Of a stretch of 52,091 nt of DNA, positions 1-8,500 are shown piece after piece (position 1 is the first letter of the stretch; the number at the start of each line of letters is the position of its first letter). The stretch covers positions 1 through 52,091 of the forward strand of contig JAFGFL010000066.1 of the NCBI GenBank assembly GCA_016931055.1, written 5' to 3'. The stretch comes from Candidatus Omnitrophota bacterium. Its GTDB lineage: Bacteria; Omnitrophota; Gorgyraeia; Zapsychrales; Zapsychraceae. The position numbers and the translations under genes are program-made. The notes below the pieces were generated by a model that saw only the letters and a list, made by a program, of their open reading frames with translations, had not been told where the DNA came from and searched no databases.

Positions 1-87
1 TCTCATGGAATCCCCTCCTTACGGAGGGTATTCTATTAGGACATTCCTATTTTGGCCAATTAGGACATTATCATTTTGGTGTCACAG
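1..87 (-). mobile_element. Terminal end of a probable insertion sequence, truncated by the window edge
   Basis: Read on the minus strand, the stretch begins TGTGACACC, contains two related direct repeats (ATTAGGACATT followed by a TATTTTGG-like block, plus-strand 35-57 and 59-81), and then an AAGGAGG ribosome binding site seven bases before an ATG at 6-4. Only two codons of that gene fall inside the window. Repeated transposase-binding boxes between a TG terminus and a transposase start are typical of IS21 and some ISNCY-type elements. The transposase itself is not visible, so the family is not assigned and the mobile-element call is an inference from layout. Confidence 0.45.
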
Positions 88-138
88 TAGGATTCATCGG
101 ATAATTTTGGAGTATTATTGCATAACAATGACGATATT

Positions 139-1827
139 TTAAGAAAGAGATCTATCCAGGCTGTGTTCAATCAAATACTGCAGGGCTTCCAACTCATCAT
201 GGTCAAACCAGATCATTCCGCATGCAAAACATTTGTCCACCTCAACATGATACGCTTCCGTAAAGAACATGCGCATCATCCGGTTGCGCACATGATTGCA
301 TTTCGGGCATTTCAAAAGCGTTTTGGGATCGCGGTTGATAACCTTAAGTTCCGGCTGCCGCCCTTCGTTCTGGATGCCTTCGGCTATCTTTATGATCCTT
401 TCGTTAAATCCAATTTCCTGACGGATGATAATGCGTTGCATCTCTTTTTCCCTAACCAACGTCCCGCCGCATGCCGGGCATTTATAAACTTCCGTTCCCT
501 CATAAACGACCGTTGTTAGCGGCAAACAACACTTGGGGCACTCGAAAGCCCCGCTTGTTTGCCCATCTTCAGCCTTTGAGACAACGTGTCGTATGTCTTG
601 ATCCTGATAGGCCATCTGCACCTTATTGTCGCCGAGGCGCTGGACCCACGTTTCCGGACGCATCCATCCTAAAGCCGTCATCTGCGCTAAGTTGAAAGGG
701 CCCTGCCAAGCGCCATCTTTATGCGCCACCCATTGGACCGAGGATGTCTCGATTTCCGGAGCAGCTGTTCTCGGCTTCTGGGCCTGCCGTTCGACATCCT
801 TAATGACGGATTCGACATCGCTGTGCGCCATATCCAGCAAAAGAGAGATCCGTCCGTCGATGGGAGGATGGGTTGAGAACATCTCTGACCATAAACCATT
901 ATTCTCATCGATGGCCGAAAAGACGGGATTGACGATAAAAATAGACTGCAATTCCTGTGCTGCCAGCCCCCCGCCACGCCAGCGGTAGGCAATCGCATAA
1001 AGGGCCTCGGCCAGGCTTAACGGATCGCGCGTCAGACGCACCGCAACGGCATCCGCACGGTATTCCCTCTGCCGGGAAAGAAACAACCGCGCCAACTGGC
1101 TTAGCAGTTTTGTTATCGCCAACAAGGCGTAAACCAAAATCAAGAAAATGATCGCAGCGCCTCCGCCCCGCGACTGGACACGCATCGAGGGATAGTTTGA
1201 GCTCCGTCCGCCGCCTTTAAAGATCGATTCAAGCCCGCGCAAGACGCCGTTAAACAATTCGAATAACGATGTCGTGACCGTTGTCGCTAAGCAGTCGCCC
1301 GAGACAACATGCGCCGCCTCATGGCCGACCACGGCTTCGATTTGGGCTCGCGAAAGCCGCGCGAGTACGCCTTCCGTCACGCCGATCACTGCTTGGCCGG
1401 AGAAGTCCGCGACAGCAAAGGCATTCATCGCCATGGTCGGGATCACGACCGCATCGATCTTCTTCCCGCCGGTCGCCACCGAAACCTCATCCACGATATT
1501 CTGCAACATCTGATGGTAGTGGTCCTTGGGATTGAGTCTCTCCGCTCTCAGGACGCGCAGGATCTTTTGAATCAGATCAGATGTCGAGTAGTTCCAGTGG
1601 ATATACCCAATGATCATGGCAAGCCCGAGAATGATCAACGTATGCGAAAATCGCAGGGCGCTTAAATGAATCGAGAATTTTTGGGGATTTGCTTCATATT
1701 GGAAATAATGGACCGTCAAAAGGGCAATCAGCCAGAAAACGAGGAAATAAACAAAAATCAAGAACGAAAAGACAAAACTAATGGTTTTTGATTTGTCTTC
1801 TTCGATTTTGGTGAAGGAATAAGGCAT
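139..1827 (-). CDS. M48 family (HtpX-like) zinc metallopeptidase with C-terminal GYF-like and TFIIB-type zinc-ribbon domains
   Basis: Probable membrane-bound M48 peptidase of the HtpX type, a family used in membrane protein quality control. Two N-terminal membrane segments (about 18-40 and 60-75) precede the active-site HEAAH at 169-173. A further hydrophobic segment near 224-240 is followed by REYRADA, whose Glu255 would be the third zinc ligand. FSTHPPIDGR is the usual downstream HtpX motif. After residue 360 the protein departs from simple HtpX: a GYF_2-like stretch (about 365-400) and two cysteine ribbons (C430, C433, C450, C453 and C507, C510, C533, C536), the second resembling zf-TFIIB. 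At 562 aa it is about twice the length of HtpX. lemA lies directly upstream, a common pairing. The peptidase call is firm; the roles of the added domains are unknown. Confidence 0.9.
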   Translation of the reverse strand: MPYSFTKIEEDKSKTISFVFSFLIFVYFLVFWLIALLTVHYFQYEANPQKFSIHLSALRFSHTLIILGLAMIIGYIHWNYSTSDLIQKILRVLRAERLNPKDHYHQMLQNIVDEVSVATGGKKIDAVVIPTMAMNAFAVADFSGQAVIGVTEGVLARLSRAQIEAVVGHEAAHVVSGDCLATTVTTSLFELFNGVLRGLESIFKGGGRSSNYPSMRVQSRGGGAAIIFLILVYALLAITKLLSQLARLFLSRQREYRADAVAVRLTRDPLSLAEALYAIAYRWRGGGLAAQELQSIFIVNPVFSAIDENNGLWSEMFSTHPPIDGRISLLLDMAHSDVESVIKDVERQAQKPRTAAPEIETSSVQWVAHKDGAWQGPFNLAQMTALGWMRPETWVQRLGDNKVQMAYQDQDIRHVVSKAEDGQTSGAFECPKCCLPLTTVVYEGTEVYKCPACGGTLVREKEMQRIIIRQEIGFNERIIKIAEGIQNEGRQPELKVINRDPKTLLKCPKCNHVRNRMMRMFFTEAYHVEVDKCFACGMIWFDHDELEALQYLIEHSLDRSLS

Positions 1828-1842
1828 CTGGCTTGAATGTCA

Positions 1843-1985
1843 AACTGAAATTTCAATGCCAAATGACAAATGGCAAATGACAAATTACAAATAAATGCCA
1901 AATTCCAAATTGACTAATCGCGCATTTGGCTTTGGTCATTTGGATTTAATTTTGTCATTCGGCATTTTTCATTTGTCATTTAATC
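1843..1985. repeat. Imperfect AT-rich inverted repeat between lemA and the M48 gene
   Basis: The 176-bp gap between two co-directional genes is filled by short words such as CAAATGACAAATGGCAAATGACAAA on the left and GGCATTTTTCATTTGTCATTT on the right. The right half is approximately the reverse complement of the left, so a transcript could form a long imperfect hairpin. No gene, clear promoter or U-tract terminator was seen. It may be a miniature repeat element or an intercistronic hairpin. Confidence 0.6.
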
Positions 1986-2003
1986 TGGATGGCCAACATT
2001 TCG

Positions 2004-2561
2004 TTAAAATTTCACCTGGGGTGCCGCTTTTTCGGAAGCGTCTTCAAGCTCAAAAAAGTCGCGCTTGCCGAAATTGAACATATTGGCAATGACATTGTCC
2101 GGAAAAGATTGGACCGCCGTATTCAGCCGGTTGACCTCATCATTATAGTACTGCCTGGCAAAGGTGATTTTATTTTCCGTTGAGGTCAATTCCTCATGAA
2201 GCAGGCGCATCTGCTGGTCCGCTTTAAGGTTCGGGTAATTTTCACTGACGGCAAAAAGACTGCGCAAGGTACTGCTTAAGAAATTCTCCGCGGCTTGTTT
2301 ATCTTTTAAATTCTTCGCGTCAACCGCCTGCTGACGGGCCTTGATGACATTTTCCAGCGTGCTGCGTTCGTGGGCCATATATCCTTTTGCCGTTTCCACC
2401 AAATTCGGGATCAGATCATGCCGGCGTTTCAACTGGACGTCTATCTGCGACCACCCATTCTTGGTATTTTCCCTCAACTGGACCAATTTGTTATAAATCC
2501 CAACCCCCAAAAGGATAACAACGGCTGCAACAGTAAGAACTACTAATAATATGATTGTCAT
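2004..2561 (-). CDS. lemA: LemA family membrane protein
   Basis: LemA proteins are small membrane-anchored helical-bundle proteins of uncertain function, often encoded beside HtpX or TPM-domain proteins. Residues 1-22 form one hydrophobic anchor. The family signature follows: YNKLVQLREN, then NGWSQIDVQLKRRHDLIPNL and ETAKGYMAHE, with an alanine- and glutamine-rich helical body and a FPDNVIANMFNF-like end. The length of 185 aa is normal. The ATG is preceded by AAGGAGG at good spacing, which fixes the start. The M48 peptidase follows about 176 bp downstream on the same strand, so the two probably act together in envelope maintenance (inference from context). Confidence 0.93.
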   Translation of the reverse strand: MTIILLVVLTVAAVVILLGVGIYNKLVQLRENTKNGWSQIDVQLKRRHDLIPNLVETAKGYMAHERSTLENVIKARQQAVDAKNLKDKQAAENFLSSTLRSLFAVSENYPNLKADQQMRLLHEELTSTENKITFARQYYNDEVNRLNTAVQSFPDNVIANMFNFGKRDFFELEDASEKAAPQVKF

Positions 2562-2625
2562 GAGGCCTCCTTTTAAATTTTTTTATACTGGATTATACCA
2601 TTAAAAAAGCTCGCCCATGCAAAAA

Positions 2626-3426
2626 TTATCGGGAAATCTTCTTAAAATCACCGTCTTTATAATCTTTCATGACCATAGACGTCCGGCCGAAACCGATGGT
2701 GCCATCGATCATGAGCGGAATTTTCTTGTTCCCGCCTTCAAACCATACCTTATATTTTTTGGGGACACTGTTCATGTGATAAGCATGATATTCCTGCCCG
2801 GCGACCTTAAGTGTTTTTTGCTCATCCAGTTGAAACGTGACATCCCGTGTAGGCAGATGCAGGGAACATTCCTCTCCCGCCTTAAATTGTCCTTGTACGC
2901 GGTAGCGGTAAATGAAACCGTAAATATTATCAAACCGCTCCCCTTGCTTAATGACCTGTGAACTATGTTTGCCGTTCGCGGCTTTGATAACCATCACTTC
3001 CCCATGTTGCTTATGGTAAATTTCAACGATTTTTTCCTTTTTGCCGAAAATATCCAGGTCCCGCTTGATCATGTACGGATGAAACGTCACAGGATCAAGG
3101 AAGATCCTTTCCTCATCAAAGAAACGGAATCCCTGGGCAGTGACCGTAATCAGCAAAACCTCCCTTCCTCTGAGATCAACGGTCCCATTGTAAACAATCG
3201 TTGCCTGCCCGACATTCATTTTAAGTTTCTTGATATCATAAGTAATTGTCTCACCGTCTGAAAACGGCAGGTTTGATATCTTATTCACAGCGCTCCCGCT
3301 TGATTGGCACAAAAAAAAGAAAACACATGCCATGACCCCCATCACCGTTCTTGAGCTCAAAAGACGTTTGTTGTCCCCTTTTTTACGGATTCCGGGCAAT
3401 AGGCAATGGATTGCGAAGTTATTCAT
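2626..3426 (-). CDS. DUF3108 domain-containing exported protein
   Basis: Matches the general pattern of DUF3108 proteins: a predicted exported beta-rich protein with a FSDGETITYDI-like opening, an RGREVLLITVTAQ strand and a C-terminal stretch in which a lysine-rich KKYKVWFEGG segment precedes KKIPLMIDG. Function is unknown; the family occurs in the envelopes of Gram-negative bacteria. The track ORF begins further upstream, but I chose the ATG at 3426 (266 aa) because it overlaps the stop of the preceding gene and has a GAAAGGG site before it. A hydrophobic run near residues 29-47 of this version (MGVMACVFFFL) would be the signal peptide, preceded by an unusually long basic N-terminal region. 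A later start at that methionine is possible. Confidence 0.72.
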   Translation of the reverse strand: MNNFAIHCLLPGIRKKGDNKRLLSSRTVMGVMACVFFFLCQSSGSAVNKISNLPFSDGETITYDIKKLKMNVGQATIVYNGTVDLRGREVLLITVTAQGFRFFDEERIFLDPVTFHPYMIKRDLDIFGKKEKIVEIYHKQHGEVMVIKAANGKHSSQVIKQGERFDNIYGFIYRYRVQGQFKAGEECSLHLPTRDVTFQLDEQKTLKVAGQEYHAYHMNSVPKKYKVWFEGGNKKIPLMIDGTIGFGRTSMVMKDYKDGDFKKISR

Positions 3427-3856
3427 CACGATACCCTTTCTTAAAGAAATATTCCCGTTTAAATCCAATTAAAAACCTATACGTAAAGAAATACGATAAT
3501 GGCCTTAGGGGGTTAGCCACTTCATCACATAAAACATGCGTTGTGCACCCTACCGCAATGCCGATCCAGATCACATTAAGTTTGAACAAAAAAATAGTCA
3601 CCCACAGTAATGCTAAAAATTCATAAGAATGAAGGAACAAATAAATCTTTGCTTCGCGCTCTTTTTTACAGAAATGATCCAGCTTCTTGTAGTTAAACGG
3701 GATTTTCTTTTTTGCCAGGTAATAATCCAAATGATGGTCAAGGTCGATGAAAATACCGCTTAAAAAACATGCGCCGATAGCCGTCCATGACCGAACCCAA
3801 ACGGAAAAAATCGCAGTCACCCCTGCGGAAATAAGGACATGATTGATCGGCCTCAT
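3419..3856 (-). CDS. YdjM/DUF457-like membrane protein (predicted metal-dependent hydrolase family)
   Basis: A 145-aa membrane protein with a conserved N-terminal histidine (INHVLISAG), a transmembrane helix, then GIFIDLDHHLDYY, an acidic-histidine cluster typical of the LexA-regulated YdjM/DUF457 family. A second His/Asp group, THVLCDEVANPLRPLSYF, is near residue 115, as in that family. The biochemical role is not established. The stop codon overlaps the start of the DUF3108 gene, so the two are probably co-translated. The M20 peptidase lies upstream across a 123-bp gap in which I see no clear feature. Confidence 0.75.
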   Translation of the reverse strand: MRPINHVLISAGVTAIFSVWVRSWTAIGACFLSGIFIDLDHHLDYYLAKKKIPFNYKKLDHFCKKEREAKIYLFLHSYEFLALLWVTIFLFKLNVIWIGIAVGCTTHVLCDEVANPLRPLSYFFTYRFLIGFKREYFFKKGYRDE

Positions 3857-3979
3857 CGGAAATTTCTTCCTTCTATTTGAATTTGCGTTCTAATAGTGGT
3901 TAAATAAATCATATACATCAAGCCTTATTTGTTCCAGAAAAGAATTTTCCAATAGTCGGGAAAGGTTTTGCTTTTACGA

Positions 3980-5122
3980 CTATAGGCGGTCATACTCCTT
4001 AATAAATTGTTCCAGCATTTGCGTCCCCCGAAATAGCGTCCGTATATGAATATATTCGTCATTGGTATGCGCGGTCCCAGGGGCCCCGAACCCTGTCGCA
4101 AAAGCCGCAATGCCGTATTTCCTGAAAAATGTCATGACGGTCGCCCCTTCGCTGCCTCTGGGCCTGGCCTGGCATCCGCATCCGTTGGCTGTCTTTAAAT
4201 AGGTCCTCACAAAAACGTGCCGTCGGTTTATTTCATAAGGCATTTGCACGTCATCCACCTCAACTCTAAACCGCCCTGTCTCGCTTTTGATGACCGCCCG
4301 GATCTTGTTTAAAATCTTTTTCGGGTCCATCCCAGGGACAAAACGCGCGTCCAAAGCAAACTCGCAAAAATCACTCACGACATTCACTTTTTCGCCGCCA
4401 TGGATCACGCCCACATTCATCGTCGGCGGCCGCAGCAAGGGATGTCTGGCAAATCTCCAGTTATTTGTTTTAAGTTTATTGATGACCCTGGCCGCAATTT
4501 CAATCGCATTGACGCCTTGCCAAACATACGCCCCGTGCGCCTTTTTGCCGAGAATCTGAATGCGCATGTGAATCAGCCCTTTTTGAGCAATGATGGCGTT
4601 AAATTCATCGGAATCCATGACAAGCGCCAATCTCGGCCTAAGGATCCCATGTTCCAATAAGGGGATGATCCCGTAACGGCTTCCGGTCTCCTCATCCACG
4701 GTCGCGGCCATGATCACATCTTTATCTAATTTGACTCCATCTTCGACAAGGCTTCGCATCAGTTCCATGCAACTGGCCAGATTGCCCTTATCATCCGTGG
4801 CCCCGCGGCCGTATAATTTCCCATTGCGGATTTCGCCGCCCAGCGGCTTGTGCTTCCACCCTTTGCCGATCGGCACCGTGTCAACATGGGGCGTCAACAG
4901 GATCGCCTCTTTGGCGGCCTTCGGCCGCGGCCACACGCCTTTCAGCGTCGCGACAACATTCGGCCTTCCTTTGGCATACGTATAGGTCCTGACTGCAAGC
5001 CCTAGGGAACGCATATCTCTTTCGATAAATTTGGCAAGGGCGAGTTCACGGCCCGGCGGGTTTTCGGAATTGACGGAAATGAGCTTTTGGGTCAGTTTGA
5101 TGAGGCGGTGTTTGTTGATCAT
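3980..5122 (-). CDS. M20 family (ArgE/DapE-like) metallopeptidase
   Basis: A cytoplasmic two-zinc amidohydrolase or peptidase of the M20 family. Metal-ligand motifs are in order: TPHVDTVP (H79, D81), GRGATDDKGN (D110, the bridging Asp), VDEETGS (general base and ligand pair near 144-145) and a C-terminal GTAHTNDEYI with the last histidine. Family members hydrolyse N-acyl amino acids, succinyl-diaminopimelate or dipeptides. The exact substrate cannot be read from motifs, so I give no symbol. Length of 380 aa is normal. The start codon overlaps the stop of the upstream zinc-ribbon gene by ATGA, so the two are translationally coupled. Confidence 0.9.
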   Translation of the reverse strand: MINKHRLIKLTQKLISVNSENPPGRELALAKFIERDMRSLGLAVRTYTYAKGRPNVVATLKGVWPRPKAAKEAILLTPHVDTVPIGKGWKHKPLGGEIRNGKLYGRGATDDKGNLASCMELMRSLVEDGVKLDKDVIMAATVDEETGSRYGIIPLLEHGILRPRLALVMDSDEFNAIIAQKGLIHMRIQILGKKAHGAYVWQGVNAIEIAARVINKLKTNNWRFARHPLLRPPTMNVGVIHGGEKVNVVSDFCEFALDARFVPGMDPKKILNKIRAVIKSETGRFRVEVDDVQMPYEINRRHVFVRTYLKTANGCGCQARPRGSEGATVMTFFRKYGIAAFATGFGAPGTAHTNDEYIHIRTLFRGTQMLEQFIKEYDRL

Positions 5123-5421
5123 TTCAAAAAATCCCGCGCCTTTAACTCGCCGATCGACCGCGAATAATCGTCAAAATCAACGAATTGAATACCGGGTTTC
5201 GTTTCATTCATTTTCTGTAACTTCGGCAGATGGTTGCGGACGTTACGGAAGGCGATGTATTTGAATTCCGCTTTGCATTTGGGGCACGCGGCCGTATCCA
5301 ATTTCAGGTCCATCGCCTGGCAGTTGGCGCACTGGGCGGACAGGTCCCCGTAGATCAAAAGGTGCTGTTTGACTTCATTGATATCGAATTTCTTATAGAC
5401 GCGGATGAATTTCTGGTTCAT
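5119..5421 (-). CDS. Small zinc-ribbon protein, function unknown
   Basis: A 100-aa protein I do not recognise as a named family. It has a CANC...CPKC zinc ribbon (C31, C34, C46, C49) in its middle and a C-terminal segment (KPGIQFVDFDDYSRSIGEL) that looks conserved. It overlaps the M20 peptidase by ATGA, which supports it being translated. There is no Shine-Dalgarno sequence before the ATG (GAACCCCT precedes it), and a TGTTATAAT extended -10 ends only eight bases upstream, so the mRNA may be leaderless or nearly so. Confidence 0.7.
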   Translation of the reverse strand: MNQKFIRVYKKFDINEVKQHLLIYGDLSAQCANCQAMDLKLDTAACPKCKAEFKYIAFRNVRNHLPKLQKMNETKPGIQFVDFDDYSRSIGELKARDFLK

Positions 5422-5429
5422 AGGGGTTC

Positions 5430-5438
5430 ATTATAACA
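5430..5438 (-). promoter_or_regulatory. Extended -10 promoter for the zinc-ribbon/M20 pair
   Basis: On the minus strand the sequence reads TGTTATAAT, a TGn plus perfect TATAAT. No good -35 is present at 17 bp, as is common for extended -10 promoters. The -10 ends at 5430 and the ATG begins at 5421, so the predicted start of transcription falls within a base or two of the start codon. Confidence 0.5.
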
Positions 5439-5448
5439 CACAAAAACA

Positions 5449-5502
5449 AAAAGGGGACAGCGCCCTTTTCCCTTTTTTGGGAACGGGTGCTGCCCCCTTT
5501 TC
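5449..5502 (-). terminator. Nested hairpin with T-rich tail after the giant gene
   Basis: On the minus strand AAAAGGGGGCAGCACCC pairs with GGGCGCTGTCCCCTTTT, enclosing a small inner hairpin TTCCC/GGGAA, and is followed by TTTTTGTTTTTG. This fits an intrinsic terminator that closes the transcript of the giant gene before the promoter of the zinc-ribbon gene. The sequence also resembles dispersed AAAAGGGG...CCCCTTTT repeats in some genomes, so a repeat origin is possible. Confidence 0.6.
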
Positions 5503-5555
5503 CTCTACCGTGTTACAGATTTCAGGCGCCTGGGCGGCAATACAACAAATCCTGT

Positions 5556-5579
5556 AGGGGACGCATATATGCGTCCCCT
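5556..5579. repeat. 24-bp perfect palindrome of the GTAGGGG family
   Basis: AGGGGACGCATATATGCGTCCCCT is its own reverse complement and lies 12 bp past the stop of the giant gene. Its flanks extend it to GTAGGGG...CCCCTGC, matching the ends of three other elements in the window. It lacks a U-tract, so it is more likely a REP-like repeat than a terminator. Confidence 0.75.
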
Positions 5580-5590
5580 GCATCATCAGT

Positions 5591-8500
5591 TTATGCCTCT
5601 ATATCCTCCGCTTCCCATTCCCGGACATACGCGGCGATCCGGTTCTTGTTCATGGGATCCAGCCCGCGGTAACTCATGTCACTATCCTCTGTTTCCCCGC
5701 CTAGCATGCCCAGAAGGAGCGGTAAGTTGTTGGCCACGGGCGTAATATTGATAATTACGGGCAAAAACCCTTCAATCTTCATGTTGTAAACCGGCTGCTG
5801 ATTGAGCGGCAGCGGAATGCCGTTTCCGTCCCGCTTGATCTGCAGGTCCAATAACTCCGGATTAAGATCAATACCGCCAGGCTTAACATCCTTAACCGGT
5901 GAAGACTGGATTTCAGCATGAGCCGCTTTTATCAATTCCTGATAAATATTACCCAATCTAGCCAATCCTTCTTTAATCATATCCTCATAATCGCTTAACA
6001 GATAGCGATAGTCTTCATTAACAGACAGTTGCTCTCTTCCTTCTTCAGGGATTTCATCAATCTTTTTTCTTAAATCAGATAACATTTTAATCATGTCTTC
6101 TACATCAGTTACAGAAACTTCTTTATCTTTTCCAATTCCCGTGTCTTTTAAAAAATCATCTATTGTTTTTTCATAAATCTCATAATCATCTTTCAATGTT
6201 ACCATGTCCTCATCTGAAATCGGCGAGGATTGGAATTTAGAAACGACCGCAGCCCGGCCTTTGGCTCTTGATTCCTCCGCCAAGGCCTTCTGGGCGGCGA
6301 TGTCCATCAATCTTTCCATGCCCTCTCCGATGATAATACTCTTTTTCTCCCATGTATTCGTCATTGGCCTTTTGGAATCTATTGTCTCGCGAAGATTCGA
6401 CAAATGATCCAAGGTTTTCTGAACTTGATCCAAGGCAATCTCAGGACGGCCGGCAATTTCTATTAAACTCCCAAGATCGTATTCAAGTGGCTTTTCTGAT
6501 GCCTCTATCCCAACCCCATCCATTACCACACTTTTCAAAATGTCATTCCATTGCACTATGACCGGTGAGGAAGGAGCTGTCACAATATCCAATGCCTTTT
6601 TCGCCTCGGCTTCTGAAATCTCAATTAGGTCTTTTCGGAATGAAACACCTTTTTCCCTCTCCATATCTTCGATGGAACCCAGAGTAAACTTAAAGTTATT
6701 CCTTAATTCCGCTTCCGAAAAAGAAAAATCCTGTGCAATTTGCCGAGCAGTTGGTTCTTTGCCCTGATTCCGTTCTTCATTCAACCAATTCCGGAATAAT
6801 TGAATATCTTCCGCTTTAATTTCCGAACCAGTGGCTATTCTGTTTAATGCATAAGGCAATCCGATTATCCACCCTCTGTATCGGCCATGCGTCCTAATGT
6901 ATTCCTCAACAGAAACCGGCAAAAAGGTCACATCTTTATCCTCTTGACCCGAATAATAGTCTCGGATATTCGTTGAGGAAGTCCCAAATAGATTAATATG
7001 CCCGAGCGGACTTATAAATCCCGTTCGGATTTTTTCTTTCAATTGTTCAACTTCGTTAGGCGTCGGAAGGCTTTCAAATAACTCCCTAAAATTGAATGCC
7101 AAGACCATTTCTATATTGTTCGCCTGTAGATGTTCCGCTAACAATTTTTGTATCTCTTCCATTTTCTTAACCGTACCCGGTCGAAGATTCTGACCATCCT
7201 TTATTGAAAGCTTATACCCCTGTTCATCAACTTCTTTTGACGGGGCATAAACATGCATATGGTCTCCACCAACTGCCGTGTAAACAAATGTTGTTTTTCC
7301 TTTACGCCCACCGTTAATCTCGATAAGTTTACGATATTTCGTCTCGCCATCTGCTTCCGAACCATCTAATACTTTGGCTAGTACAAGCAATCCTTCAAAA
7401 AGATCCACCCATTCTTGAGCCATTTCGTCGCGTTCCAAAAATGTCGGGTTCAACCCTATTCCCTGTTTTCGATAATCAAACGCATGATTCGCAACACCAA
7501 CAACACTAATTTTTAGTTGTGCTATTGCTCGCAAAACCGGTTCAAACTGACCAAAATGAAGCGGATTAAGGGCAGAGGCAAAAAGACCAACCGTAATATC
7601 ACCGGTGTCCGTCTCATTTCCTGTAAATTCAGAATCTTTTTCGCTCCAACGAACACGCTGTAATTGCATCTCCCCGTTCATCATATGTACCCCAATCTCC
7701 CATAAAGACTCTTTGACCTTTCGCGCCCATTCACTGGCAAGCTGCTCGTTCCTGTTTTTGCCTTTCTGCAAACTGTGGTTCACAAGGTTATCGAAAACTT
7801 TTTCAACATCAACATGGATCTCTTTATTAACATTAGGATAAATGGACTTGGCGTAATTATACTCGGCGATCCGGTTTTGCTCGTGCGTACCCTGGTTTAA
7901 TATGTACACAAACGCGCGTTCAAGCATGCTGTAAGGATCCCCTTTTTCTTTAATCATTTGAATAAAACCGCTCTGAACAACGATCTTCTTCACTCCATTT
8001 TCTGTAATAAAGGCCAGGCCATAAGTGACTTCATTGCCGCTAGCTATTTCCTCAACATGGTTTATATCTGCTTGTTTCCCGGTTCGATTTTGAATATAAA
8101 CCTTTGCATTAATAAATTCTTTTGGCCGAACTTCTATTCTCTGCTTACCTGATTGCTCATAAGCTGCTATCTGTTTTGTGATTTCTGCATCTGTCATACG
8201 CGCATTGTAACTATTTCCTGTCATAATTCCATCACGGTAAGGAATCCCGCTTGGATTAATCCCATCTTCCAATTGCACCAAAACATCTTTCCAGTCTCGC
8301 CCTGTTTCATCACCTGCCAGCGCTTCCCTCACCTGTATCGGAGTGATGCCATACCCGGAAAATTCATGCCTTGTTGTTCCTTCACCTTTGGAATAAATGC
8401 TTTTTAATGTGAAAAGATCATCAAAATTCATTTTACGGATTTTTTCCGTTTCTGTTTCAAATATCTCGACACTCTTCACATGGAGAAAGTTTGCAAGCGA

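Noticed and set aside
5556-5579. Intrinsic terminator
   Set aside because: The palindrome has no U-tract on either strand and shares its ends with other dispersed copies, so it was called a repeat.
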